A DNA stretch of 23,431 bases from Coemansia sp. RSA 922. Taxonomy: Eukaryota; Kickxellomycota; Kickxellomycetes; Kickxellales; Kickxellaceae. This document shows positions 1-7,407 of the stretch, piece by piece (position 1 is the first letter of the stretch; each line of letters starts with the position of its first letter). The translations under genes were made by a program, and so were the position numbers. The notes under the pieces are model-generated. The model had not been told where the DNA came from. It worked only from the letters and a program-made list of their open reading frames with translations, and did not search any database. Where the stretch lies: positions 1 to 23,431 of the forward strand of contig JANBQS010000275.1 of NCBI GenBank assembly GCA_027577415.1, written 5' to 3'.

Positions 1-16
1 AAGAGTTTATTGTTGT

Positions 17-286
17 TTACAAAATAGAACTCTTTATCTTCTCTTTATATTTATCGGAATACATTTTAGTATCACACCCAAACTTGAACTCTTCTTGAGA
101 GGGAAAGTAAAAACCACGATCTCTTATAACATAGACATCACCCTGCCTTCCATAGTTTTCCCTCAGATCTTTAACAACATCCCTGATGCTCTTACCATTT
201 AGATCTTCGTCTGGGTATTGGGAGTACTCGACATCATCATAGGGGTGGCTAATAAACACGTGAAATCCTGGAAATTCCCTAGTCAT
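17..286 (-). CDS. Small 89-residue protein, possible ubiquitin-like fold
   Basis: I do not recognise this gene from a named family. The open frame extends upstream to 517, but I chose the ATG at 284-286 because a TATAAAAG box lies at 403-410, which puts transcription start inside the longer frame, and because the leader just upstream resembles those of the small genes at 10210-12740. The protein is hydrophilic with no signal peptide or membrane segment. It begins with a strand-like stretch (FHVFIS), then an acidic loop, a helix-like segment (SIRDVVKDL), two strand-like segments (GDVYVIRD, RGFYFP) and a lysine-rich tail. That order is compatible with a truncated ubiquitin-like domain, but sequence similarity to the other small genes is weak. 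It could equally be an unrelated orphan. The gene is complete in the window and ends in TAA at 17-19. Confidence 0.5.
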   Translation of the reverse strand: MTREFPGFHVFISHPYDDVEYSQYPDEDLNGKSIRDVVKDLRENYGRQGDVYVIRDRGFYFPSQEEFKFGCDTKMYSDKYKEKIKSSIL

Positions 287-385
287 TGTAAGCACAGTAG
301 TCGTAGTGATAACTAAATAAAAAGTAAATGCTGCAAAAGCGAATGGAGATGAGAGTAGTAAGGAGAAAGATAAAGCTGAAGAGGG

Positions 386-410
386 CGGCAAGAACTGCTT
401 GCCTTTTATA
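386..410 (-). promoter_or_regulatory. TATA box and adjacent inverted repeat for the 17-286 gene
   Basis: Read on the minus strand, TATAAAAG occupies 403-410, about 120 bp before the chosen ATG. It is followed immediately by an inverted repeat, GGCAAG-AACTG-CTTGCC, at 386-402, lying about where transcription would begin. A core-promoter role for the TATA box is likely; the role of the inverted repeat is unknown. Confidence 0.5.
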
Positions 411-517
411 CCAGAGAATAATATATAGAGAATCCCTCCAGTGGTATGTTGTGTTGCAGTCAAGCACAAAAAACCATGGGGCCATAAGAGAAGGTCCTCG
501 TCTTTTTCAATAGGCAA

Positions 518-1013
518 CGTAAAAAGGGCAGAGCGTTCTTATTGCAAAGAAGCACGCTTCTCCTAGTTGCTCTTGGGAAGAGCAAGCTGCTGAGCCTTGC
601 CGAAAGCATGCCGCACTCTTAGAGATTTCTCTCCACCGGCTTTTCCTCAACATTTCTGCTACCCATGAATAAATAGATCTGTTTGGACCTGGATTTTAAG
701 TGTTGTTCACCTGCAGCGTAGGCCAAAGACAGAATTTATGGTGTGCCCTCAAACAGCTCCTCTTCTGGAAACACAGCGAATATTTTTGCTAAACTCATTG
801 TGCGACAAAGGAGGAGCTTCTTTTTCTTTTTTAAAAAGCAATGCGAAAAAGCTTTGAAAAAGGGTGAGACTTCATGCTCTAGAGCGCACAATACTGAGGC
901 CAAAGACACTTTTACCCTTGACTAACGAGCCCAGAAATTCTCTTCCCCTCACTACTTTTGGCATTTTCCACCAAGCTCTCAACACTTTTCTGTAGCCTGC
1001 CATACTTGCCACC
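518..1013. other. Intergenic region, probable divergent promoter
   Basis: No credible gene was found in this stretch between the minus-strand gene at 17-286 and the plus-strand F-box pseudogene. It contains a hairpin at 567-585 (TTGCTCTT, GGG loop, AAGAGCAA) and a T/A-rich patch around 818-870. The short open frame at 743-925 has low-complexity composition (runs of F and K) and looks accidental. Confidence 0.5.
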
Positions 1014-2666
1014 ATGTCTATCTGTTTGTCACCGGCTCAAAGGCTTCCTTCTAATGTTGTGCGCCTAGTTATACAGTATGCTGTCAATGAACCAAAGCAG
1101 CACTCTCGTTACTATTCGGCCAAGGTAGACGAAATAAGAGAAATGCTGAAGGTCTGCTACACATGGCGACAAACTGCCCTTGAATACCTGTGAAAAGTGA
1201 TTGAGCTCACCATAGACGAGGAAGATGTGGAAGTTTATATTCATGGTCCAAGGTGGGTGGACTACTCCTCATTGCCACACAATGCTGAGCAACTGGTCAG
1301 GGAGGTCATCGTTAATGTCCACTGGACAAGCATATTTAATGGTACAGCATGCAAATTACTGTCTGCGTTCATGGGTAAGACGACAGCCCTGCCTCTGGTA
1401 TACAAGCTACGTGTTGTGATTTCCGATGATATGAGCACATTTGATCATATCAATGGCAGTGCACTTTCCAATGCTCTAGAGTTTGCCTACCTGCTCCGGT
1501 TGGTGGCACCAGCTATGAACTCAATGAAAATAAAGTTTAACGAGGGAGCGTGGCAATTGAGTGAGCTAGATAAAGATGTTATTGGAATGTTTATCAGCAT
1601 CGTCTATAGCAATGTCAAGCAGACGACATTGGATGTGAGATGGGCAAGCTTTAGCAACTCGCTTATACCTGACCCAACCCCAATGATTACGTCCTTATTT
1701 ATATATTGTAGGCCATGGATAGACATGGATATAACTCTGGTTCACAAATGCGCCGACTCTCTTATTAGCTTGGATATTGCATTGGTTAGCGCTAAAGAAT
1801 TGATTTATGACACTGATGGCAGGGCTGTAATTTATAAGAGTATGCAGAATCTGTGTCTGGCATCAGACTTGCCACCTGCTTCTGACGGGCGATACATGGC
1901 TCCAGGTATTGTGCCATTTCCCAAGTTGATTAGCCTAACAGTGGGCGAAGCTTATCCATTTGGCGATGATGTTTTGTTCCGAGACAATAGCGTCTCCCTT
2001 GAACAACTAAACATTGCGGTTGACAGAGAGGCCGTGACTATGCTCAATAGGCTTGGCGTGTTTAAGAAGGGAAGCAAGGCATTAAGAAATGTGGGTATTA
2101 GTGAGGTCCGTGCCAACGAGGGTCTTTCTCGTGTCTCTAAATCTGACATGGACATGTTCCTGTGTGACGTAATGAGAAATGCACAGATAGTTGTTTCTGG
2201 TATGGCAAGTATTACTACATCTATCGCTGCGGCTACACAGCCTAATCACAACTTTAAGAATATAAGGTCATTGGATTCTAGCCACTCGCCCTTGCAATTT
2301 TATTACATGTTATGCCTGCTAGGGGCGCTTCCGACCTTGGAAAGAATTAAGTGTGACATTTCTGGTCTGGGATCAGAGCTTGCACATACTTCCATGGATA
2401 AACTACCTGACTACATTACCTCGGCATATAATAAGGTGGGAAAAAGCTTGCGTACTTGGAATATGAGCCACATTAATCCCAAAGAGCCAAAAGAGACAGT
2501 TGATTACATTATGCTTTTGGCACTTGCCTGCCCTAGGCTGCAACGAGTAATGCTGATGAAAAGCGTTGTTCCCGACTTTGGCACCAGAATCGCTGAGGCA
2601 CTTCATAGCGACCCATATAGAAAATATGCACCTCAACTCGACCGACTTTTGGACGCCCTTTACTAA
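1014..2666 (+). pseudogene. F-box/LRR-like family protein, disrupted by an in-frame TGA at codon 60
   Basis: Starting at the ATG at 1014 (context ACCATGT), the first residues MSICLSPAQRLPSNVV match the starts of the three intact paralogues in this window. An F-box-like motif follows (VIQYAV, then MLKVCYTWRQTALEYL). Codon 60, at 1191-1193, is TGA exactly where all three intact paralogues have TGG (Trp in EYLW, ECLW, EFLW). The same frame then stays open for 489 codons through the LRR-like body, including the family signature PFPKLISL and DDVLFRDNS, and ends with ACPRLQRV and a KYAPQLDRLL tail. Total length without the stop would be about 550 residues, usual for the family. Reinitiation downstream would lose the F-box. 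A recent nonsense mutation is the simplest reading; a sequencing error or stop readthrough cannot be excluded. An intron is unlikely because paralogues align across the stop without a gap. Confidence 0.8.
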
Positions 2667-2723
2667 CTAAGCAGCGCTTGTTAAAGTGAGTAGCTCTAAA
2701 ATAAAATAATATGGAAATGGTAA

Positions 2724-2729
2724 AATAAA
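2724..2729 (+). terminator. Possible polyadenylation signal AATAAA
   Basis: An AATAAA hexamer lies 58 bp after the stop codon of the first F-box-like gene, in an A/T-rich stretch that includes AAAATAAAATAAT. Position fits a fungal 3' end signal. The call rests on sequence alone. Confidence 0.35.
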
Positions 2730-3058
2730 TTTGTGTGCTAATCACACACAAGACACACCGTCATGCCGTTGGCAAATAATTTCTTTGTTTCTTTGTCGAA
2801 CCCGACATTTTCAATTGTGGAAAAGAAAATCGCATGCCTTTACCTGGAAATGCTTTGAATTTGTCTTTAAAAGGGGCCTCAAGTGGTGTAAAAGTGGGGA
2901 TTTGGTGATGAGTAGGTGTGCGAAAAGGAATGTCGTCAACTGCATGGGTGGCCTTGAAAAGCCATGTCCAAACTTCCTCACTATTTTCTTCCTCTCTTTT
3001 TTTTATATTCCATCTATTTTCAACTAGCTTAACTTTTTGTAATTTTTAGCTTGCTTCC
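2730..3058 (+). promoter_or_regulatory. Promoter region of the second F-box-like gene
   Basis: This gap contains no convincing gene. An AAAAGGGGCC stretch around 2869-2878 includes AGGGG, the core of the fungal stress response element, though one copy is weak evidence. A pyrimidine-rich tract ending in TTTTTTTATATTCC lies at about 2990-3013, shortly before the ATG at 3059. A 98-codon open frame crossing the region has no family resemblance and was not called. Confidence 0.35.
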
Positions 3059-4786
3059 ATGTCTACCCGTGCCTCACCAGCTCAAGAACTTTACTCTGAC
3101 ATTCTTCGGCAGATTTTAAAGTATGTAGTACTAGAGTCCAAGACAAGAGCATTGGGGTCAAAACGTAATATGTACTATATAAAAGATATAATGTATGTCT
3201 GTTCTGCTTGGCGTCAGGCGGCACGCGAGTATCTGTGGAAGGTTCTCTATCTCACTATTGACAAGGACAATAAAGCTTGTATAGATCAGTCAGAAATGGG
3301 TCAAGAATTTAAGCCGTCGCTCATTGCAACTGACCTGGTTAAGGAGCTTCGAGTGAAAGTTCCATTGGGTAGTGTATTGAGTGGGGTTGCTCAAAATCTG
3401 TTTACTGAGCTCATGGGAGATACAGCGACCATGATTCAAGCTCATAAGCTTTGTGTTACAATATACAAAGGTTTGCTGGTTTCTGAAGAGCCGACGAATC
3501 GCTCTATTGACAATGCTCTTAAATTTACTCAGCTGCTCAAGTCAATGACTCGGGTTCACTTGACGGAAACGGAGCTGTATTGCTATAGTTGTACATGGAG
3601 CGATTTTGAATCAGCTGAAGAGGTATTGCCTAGACTAATTAACGAGCTATTTTGCAATAGCAAGCACCAAGTACTAGAATTGGGAAATATGTATTTTAAA
3701 CATCAGTCGACTATCGACCATATTCTTCAGGTTTCTTCGCTTAGTTTGAACTGTAATAGTTCACCAATAGCTCAATTTAGCCTAATTCATAAGTGCGCAA
3801 GTGTTCTGCAATATCTTAACGTTACTGGTAATTATGCCAAAGAATTGATTTATAATGTGGATGGCAATGCTGTTTTCTATCCAAATTTGGTATGTTTGAA
3901 TGCAACATTCTTTTCATTTAATGCTCCAACTCAACGGATGCTAACTTCCAATATCATACCATTTCCTGCACTGAAGAGCTTGAAAATGAACTCGTATAAT
4001 CAACTTGGTGATGATATGATGTTCCGAGGAAATAGTGCCACCCTAGAGAATCTGATGATACACTTGGACGCAGAAGGTGTTGCCATTCTTAATAGTAGTC
4101 CCGTGTTTAACAACGGGTTTAAGAATTTGCGAAGTGTGTATATTGGTGATAGTCACAATCGTAATAAACTTACACAAGTACCCATGGTAACTATGCACAA
4201 GTTTATAGGCAACATAGCCGCTAATGCTCGCGAACTGGCATTGACGAGCAATATTTCAGTCAATGGATTGATTGATTTGACAAGTTCCGGTTGCCAGTTT
4301 GAAAACATAAAAGAGCTGGCAATGAGGGGCAATAAGCCATCACTATGTGATATTCTGCGCTTGTTGAAAACACTTCCTGTTCTTACTAAGCTTGAATGTA
4401 ATATTGACGACTTGGATTCAGGATTTGATCAACTTACTGATGACGAATTGCCTGATCACGTGGCCTCCAACTTTGGCAATTCTGGCAAATACTTGCACAC
4501 TTGGCGTTTGACATATACTAGAAACGAGCGCAGTATCAAAGTTGCTGATTATGTCATGCTTTTGGCTATTGCTTGCCCAAGACTTAAGCCAGTTGAAGAC
4601 TTGTATATCGATACTCGCAGCTATTATACAAGAATAATTAAAGCTATTAGCTGTGCCCCATTTAGCAAATATGGTTCACGGCTTATTCGGCTCCTTGATA
4701 AGATTGTTCCGGTAAATGGTAAAGATAAGTTTGATTTTGAATTGAATAACATGATGGCGTCTGTTGATAGAATACTTCAAAGTTAA
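3059..4786 (+). CDS. F-box/LRR-like protein, intact paralogue
   Basis: Predicted 575-residue protein, probably a substrate adaptor of an SCF-type ubiquitin ligase. The first 65 residues form an F-box-like motif: SPAQELYSDILRQILKYVV, then VCSAWRQAAREYLWKVLYL. The rest is an LRR-like body with family landmarks: PFPALKSL, GDDMMFRGNSATLENL, LPVLTKLECNI, DELPDHVASNFGNSGK, DYVMLLAIACPRL and a closing SKYGSRLIRLLDKI. The start is fixed by alignment with the paralogues, which all have SPAQ at about residue 6. Compared with them, it carries a C-terminal extension of about 20 residues (after DKIV) rich in Asp, Asn and Lys. No signal peptide or membrane segment is visible, so a nuclear or cytosolic site is expected. 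The F-box call is by pattern; the fold beyond it is inferred from leucine spacing. Confidence 0.8.
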   Translation: MSTRASPAQELYSDILRQILKYVVLESKTRALGSKRNMYYIKDIMYVCSAWRQAAREYLWKVLYLTIDKDNKACIDQSEMGQEFKPSLIATDLVKELRVKVPLGSVLSGVAQNLFTELMGDTATMIQAHKLCVTIYKGLLVSEEPTNRSIDNALKFTQLLKSMTRVHLTETELYCYSCTWSDFESAEEVLPRLINELFCNSKHQVLELGNMYFKHQSTIDHILQVSSLSLNCNSSPIAQFSLIHKCASVLQYLNVTGNYAKELIYNVDGNAVFYPNLVCLNATFFSFNAPTQRMLTSNIIPFPALKSLKMNSYNQLGDDMMFRGNSATLENLMIHLDAEGVAILNSSPVFNNGFKNLRSVYIGDSHNRNKLTQVPMVTMHKFIGNIAANARELALTSNISVNGLIDLTSSGCQFENIKELAMRGNKPSLCDILRLLKTLPVLTKLECNIDDLDSGFDQLTDDELPDHVASNFGNSGKYLHTWRLTYTRNERSIKVADYVMLLAIACPRLKPVEDLYIDTRSYYTRIIKAISCAPFSKYGSRLIRLLDKIVPVNGKDKFDFELNNMMASVDRILQS

Positions 4787-4836
4787 CGTAGTAGTGATTA
4801 TAGTCCGTTTTAAGCCTTAGATTAAACTATTATTTA

Positions 4837-5094
4837 ATGAGAATTCAATACCAAAACAAGGAAGGCGCTGCCTCTCTCCTTACCCATGACAATAGCTGGG
4901 AACAGCTCTGGTCACTTACAGGAAAGGTGAGTGGGCACCCACTGCTACGTTAGCTTCTATGTATCTTAGCTAATAAATTGGACTGAAAGTAGTAGATTTA
5001 GTTAAAAACACCATTGGTGAAGATGTTGGGACGCGCGCAGCTGCAGCCAAAGCAGGCAATGGTGATACACTTGTGGGCCTGTTACGCGCGTCGT
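4837..5094 (+). pseudogene. Possible remnant of a CsbD-like (Hmp1-like) small gene
   Basis: From the ATG at 4837 the frame reads MRIQYQNKEGAAS, then HDNSWEQLWSLTGK, up to a GTGAGT that could be a splice donor at 4927. A second frame from about 4992 reads DLVKNTIGEDVGTRAAAAK, then GNGDTLVGLL, and stops at a TGA at 5092-5094. Fungal CsbD/Hmp1-like stress proteins have two short repeats of similar character (QYxxxxGAAKE, SWEQSGKE, GKVKxTIGxxVG). The two pieces are not joined in phase by any obvious AG acceptor between 4988 and 5001, so if the homology is real the gene is decayed or its intron is unusual. The second piece lies in a local GC-rich patch. The resemblance is short and could be chance. 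Confidence 0.3.
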
Positions 5095-5291
5095 GACGCA
5101 GCGCGCCGGCCCACGTGATCAGTCTAATGGTGACACACGCATGCCGGGTGGCCCAGACTCTCAATGCCCAAATGCCCCACCGCTGATAGGGGATCACCTG
5201 CTTACAAAGATGCACAACTCAGTGACACTAAGGGTAGCGGGAAAGGCGTATTTCCGTCTATGGAAACGGGCCATGAAAAAGGCTATATAAA
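5095..5291 (+). promoter_or_regulatory. TATA promoter with E-box and AGGGG elements
   Basis: TATATAAA lies at 5284-5291 after AAAAAGGC. Upstream are a CACGTG E-box at 5112-5117 and an AGGGG in GATAGGGGATC near 5190. The nearest downstream open frames are a 26-codon ORF at 5485 and the F-box-like gene at 5681, about 390 bp away, so the promoter may serve either a short transcript or a long-leader mRNA of the F-box gene. Confidence 0.45.
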
Positions 5292-5484
5292 CATTAACCT
5301 GTCGGCATCCTGAGCTAGACACTTGTTCTCACTTTTATATACGCTCATATTTATTATATTTTATACTCTAGAAAGTTTGCTACGCTCACTAAGTAATAGT
5401 ATAAACTCTTCAGTCATCTATTTCTCTAATTCACTTATTTATGCAATTCCGTATTTCACGCTCAATACTAATGGCTAACAAAAA

Positions 5485-5565
5485 ATGTCGTTTTCTTCTA
5501 TTGTAAAGCCAATGATGAAAGGTCTTTCTAAAATGAGAAGCAAGAAAAGGCAGACAAAGGCTTAA
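5485..5565 (+). CDS. Candidate short ORF, 26 residues, basic
   Basis: An ATG at 5485 opens 26 codons ending in TAA at 5563-5565. The product starts MSFSSIVKPMMKG and ends in a strongly basic tail (RSKKRQTK). It lies about 200 bp downstream of the TATA box at 5284 and about 115 bp before the start of the next F-box-like gene. An earlier ATG at 5441 in another frame opens 21 codons (MQFRISRS...) and overlaps it. I do not recognise the peptide. It may be a real small protein with its own promoter, a regulatory upstream ORF in the leader of the F-box gene, or chance. No paralogue of it is visible elsewhere in the window. Confidence 0.25.
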   Translation: MSFSSIVKPMMKGLSKMRSKKRQTKA

Positions 5566-5680
5566 GCAGCCTTTCAATGCACATCCAAGGCTTTTTTTCA
5601 CATTGACCCTCTTTCCTTTTCTTCTTACAATTATTTTTTATATTATTTTTCAATACCACTTTTCTATACATCAAGCAATA

Positions 5681-7351
5681 ATGATCAGCATCGTCTCTCC
5701 CGCCCAAAGGCTTCCTGTCGATGTCTTGCGCCTAATAGTAAAGTATGTAGTCAACGAGAAGAAGAAACCATTTGGCGGAATTAGCAACGACAAGCGCAAT
5801 TTAAAGGCGTTGCTACCTTTATGCCTTAATTGGCGAGAGGTGGCTTTAGAGTGTCTGTGGAACAAGGCTAAACTCAAGCTAAATGCCAAATCAACCGGAG
5901 TGTACCTCACACGCCCACCGTGGGTCAAGGATAATGTGCTGTCTCAGAACACCGTAAATGTTGTCAGAGAGCTTTGCATAAGTGTCAACTTGTCTGGAAT
6001 TGTACATGGGACTGCTCGCAAGTGCCTTGTCAAGTACCTGGGAGACACGAAATGGTTTCCTTCTGCACACAAACTAGTTGTTACAGTTAACTATGTTAGG
6101 GGTGAGATCATTAAGAATGTTGTTATTGAAAACAGTACCGCTTTCGCAGATTATCTAAAGTCGCTGGCTCCAGCAGCAAGGACCACAGAGGTTGTATGTG
6201 CTACAAAGTCAGCAGTAAGAGGCTACTATGATGATGGTAGTGCAGATTTGGATGAAGACAGCTTAGGAATATTTGTCAAATCAATATGTGGCGATAGTAA
6301 GCGCGTAAGGCTGGACTTGGGAAAAATTTGGATATTACAAACGTCCACTATTGACTGTATTCCGCAATTATCGCGGTTACATCTCAGTTGCTCTGCCCCA
6401 CAAACCTTGAGCATTGGCTTGGTGCACAAGTCAGCCAAGACACTCCAACATCTTAACATTGGAATATGCAATCCAAGCTTGTTATTATATAATGTCAACA
6501 ACGATGACGTTGTTTATCCAGTATTGAAACACCTTCATATGAGTTACACTAGACGTAATAGCCAAGATGCAAGGCCAGTCTCCACTACAATTGTGCCATT
6601 CCCTATACTAAGGAGTTTGATCATAGACTATCAATATGCTTTTGATAATGATGTATTGTTCCGTGGCAACAGCGCCACCTTGGAGTACCTAGAATTCACT
6701 ATAGACAAGCATGTCGAGAAGCTTTGTAACAAGAGTCGTGTTTTCGAAAACAAACACAAGGCTTTACGTCACGTCATAATTCATGGCGACTATAGCAATG
6801 ATGAGCTTTACCTTATATCAAAAGACGATATGAACAAACTTTTAAACAATCTATTAAGTAATACCCAGAAATTGGTATTATCGTCAATAGAATGGTTGGG
6901 ATATGTTATTGCGGCAGCACAATATGACCAAGGATTTCAGAATATCAGAGTATTAGAAACAAGGGCTATTAAAATGACATTTTTAAACATAATGTCTATT
7001 TTGAAGGCACTTCCGGCCATTACTAGGATTAGAAGTAACATTAGTGGAATGGACCATAGATTGGCGCATATTACAGCTAACAAATTGCCCAACCACATTG
7101 TTTCCACTTATGGCAATGCGGGAAGCAAGTTAGAAGTCTGGGAGATGACCTCCTTTGATATTCGTTTCGAAACGGAAGCTATCGACTATATCTTGCTTTT
7201 GGCGCTTGCGTGCCCTAATCTGTATCGTGTGGAGCTCATACCCAAATCTGTTCCTGACTATCATGAGAAGATTATGGAGTTACTTAAGAGTAGTCCATAT
7301 ACTAAATATGCGTCGCAGCTCAGTCGAGTATTCAATATCATTTACGAGTAG
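5681..7351 (+). CDS. F-box/LRR-like protein, intact paralogue
   Basis: Predicted 556-residue protein of the same family as 3059-4786. I chose the ATG at 5681 over the upstream ATG at 5603, because MISIVSPAQRLPVDVL aligns with the other family starts and the 26 extra residues are a low-complexity F/I/Y translation of an AT-rich leader. The F-box-like motif spans about residues 5-65 (RLPVDVLRLIVKYVV, LLPLCLNWREVALECLWNK). The body contains VPFPILRSL, DNDVLFRGNSATLEYL, ISGMDHRLAH, KLPNHIVSTYGNAG, DYILLLALACPNL and a KYASQLSRVFNIIY tail. It converges on the broken gene at 7408-9826, with only 56 bp between their ends. Likely a cytosolic or nuclear ubiquitin ligase adaptor by family logic; no substrate can be inferred. 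Confidence 0.8.
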   Translation: MISIVSPAQRLPVDVLRLIVKYVVNEKKKPFGGISNDKRNLKALLPLCLNWREVALECLWNKAKLKLNAKSTGVYLTRPPWVKDNVLSQNTVNVVRELCISVNLSGIVHGTARKCLVKYLGDTKWFPSAHKLVVTVNYVRGEIIKNVVIENSTAFADYLKSLAPAARTTEVVCATKSAVRGYYDDGSADLDEDSLGIFVKSICGDSKRVRLDLGKIWILQTSTIDCIPQLSRLHLSCSAPQTLSIGLVHKSAKTLQHLNIGICNPSLLLYNVNNDDVVYPVLKHLHMSYTRRNSQDARPVSTTIVPFPILRSLIIDYQYAFDNDVLFRGNSATLEYLEFTIDKHVEKLCNKSRVFENKHKALRHVIIHGDYSNDELYLISKDDMNKLLNNLLSNTQKLVLSSIEWLGYVIAAAQYDQGFQNIRVLETRAIKMTFLNIMSILKALPAITRIRSNISGMDHRLAHITANKLPNHIVSTYGNAGSKLEVWEMTSFDIRFETEAIDYILLLALACPNLYRVELIPKSVPDYHEKIMELLKSSPYTKYASQLSRVFNIIYE

Positions 7352-7407
7352 GGCCGTAACTACTACTTTTCAATACATTTACACTGAATACATTATTGTT
7401 TCATTTG

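Noticed and set aside
287..517. N-terminal extension of the small gene at 17-286
   Set aside because: The TATA box lies inside it and the shared leader motif ends just before the ATG at 286.
1197..2666. Independent gene starting at GTG 1197
   Set aside because: GTG is not a normal eukaryotic start, and the upstream frame carries the conserved SPAQ start and F-box of the same family; this is the downstream part of an interrupted gene.
2731..3027. 98-codon plus-strand open frame before the second F-box-like gene
   Set aside because: No family resemblance, a low-complexity end rich in F and S, and a position in a promoter region.
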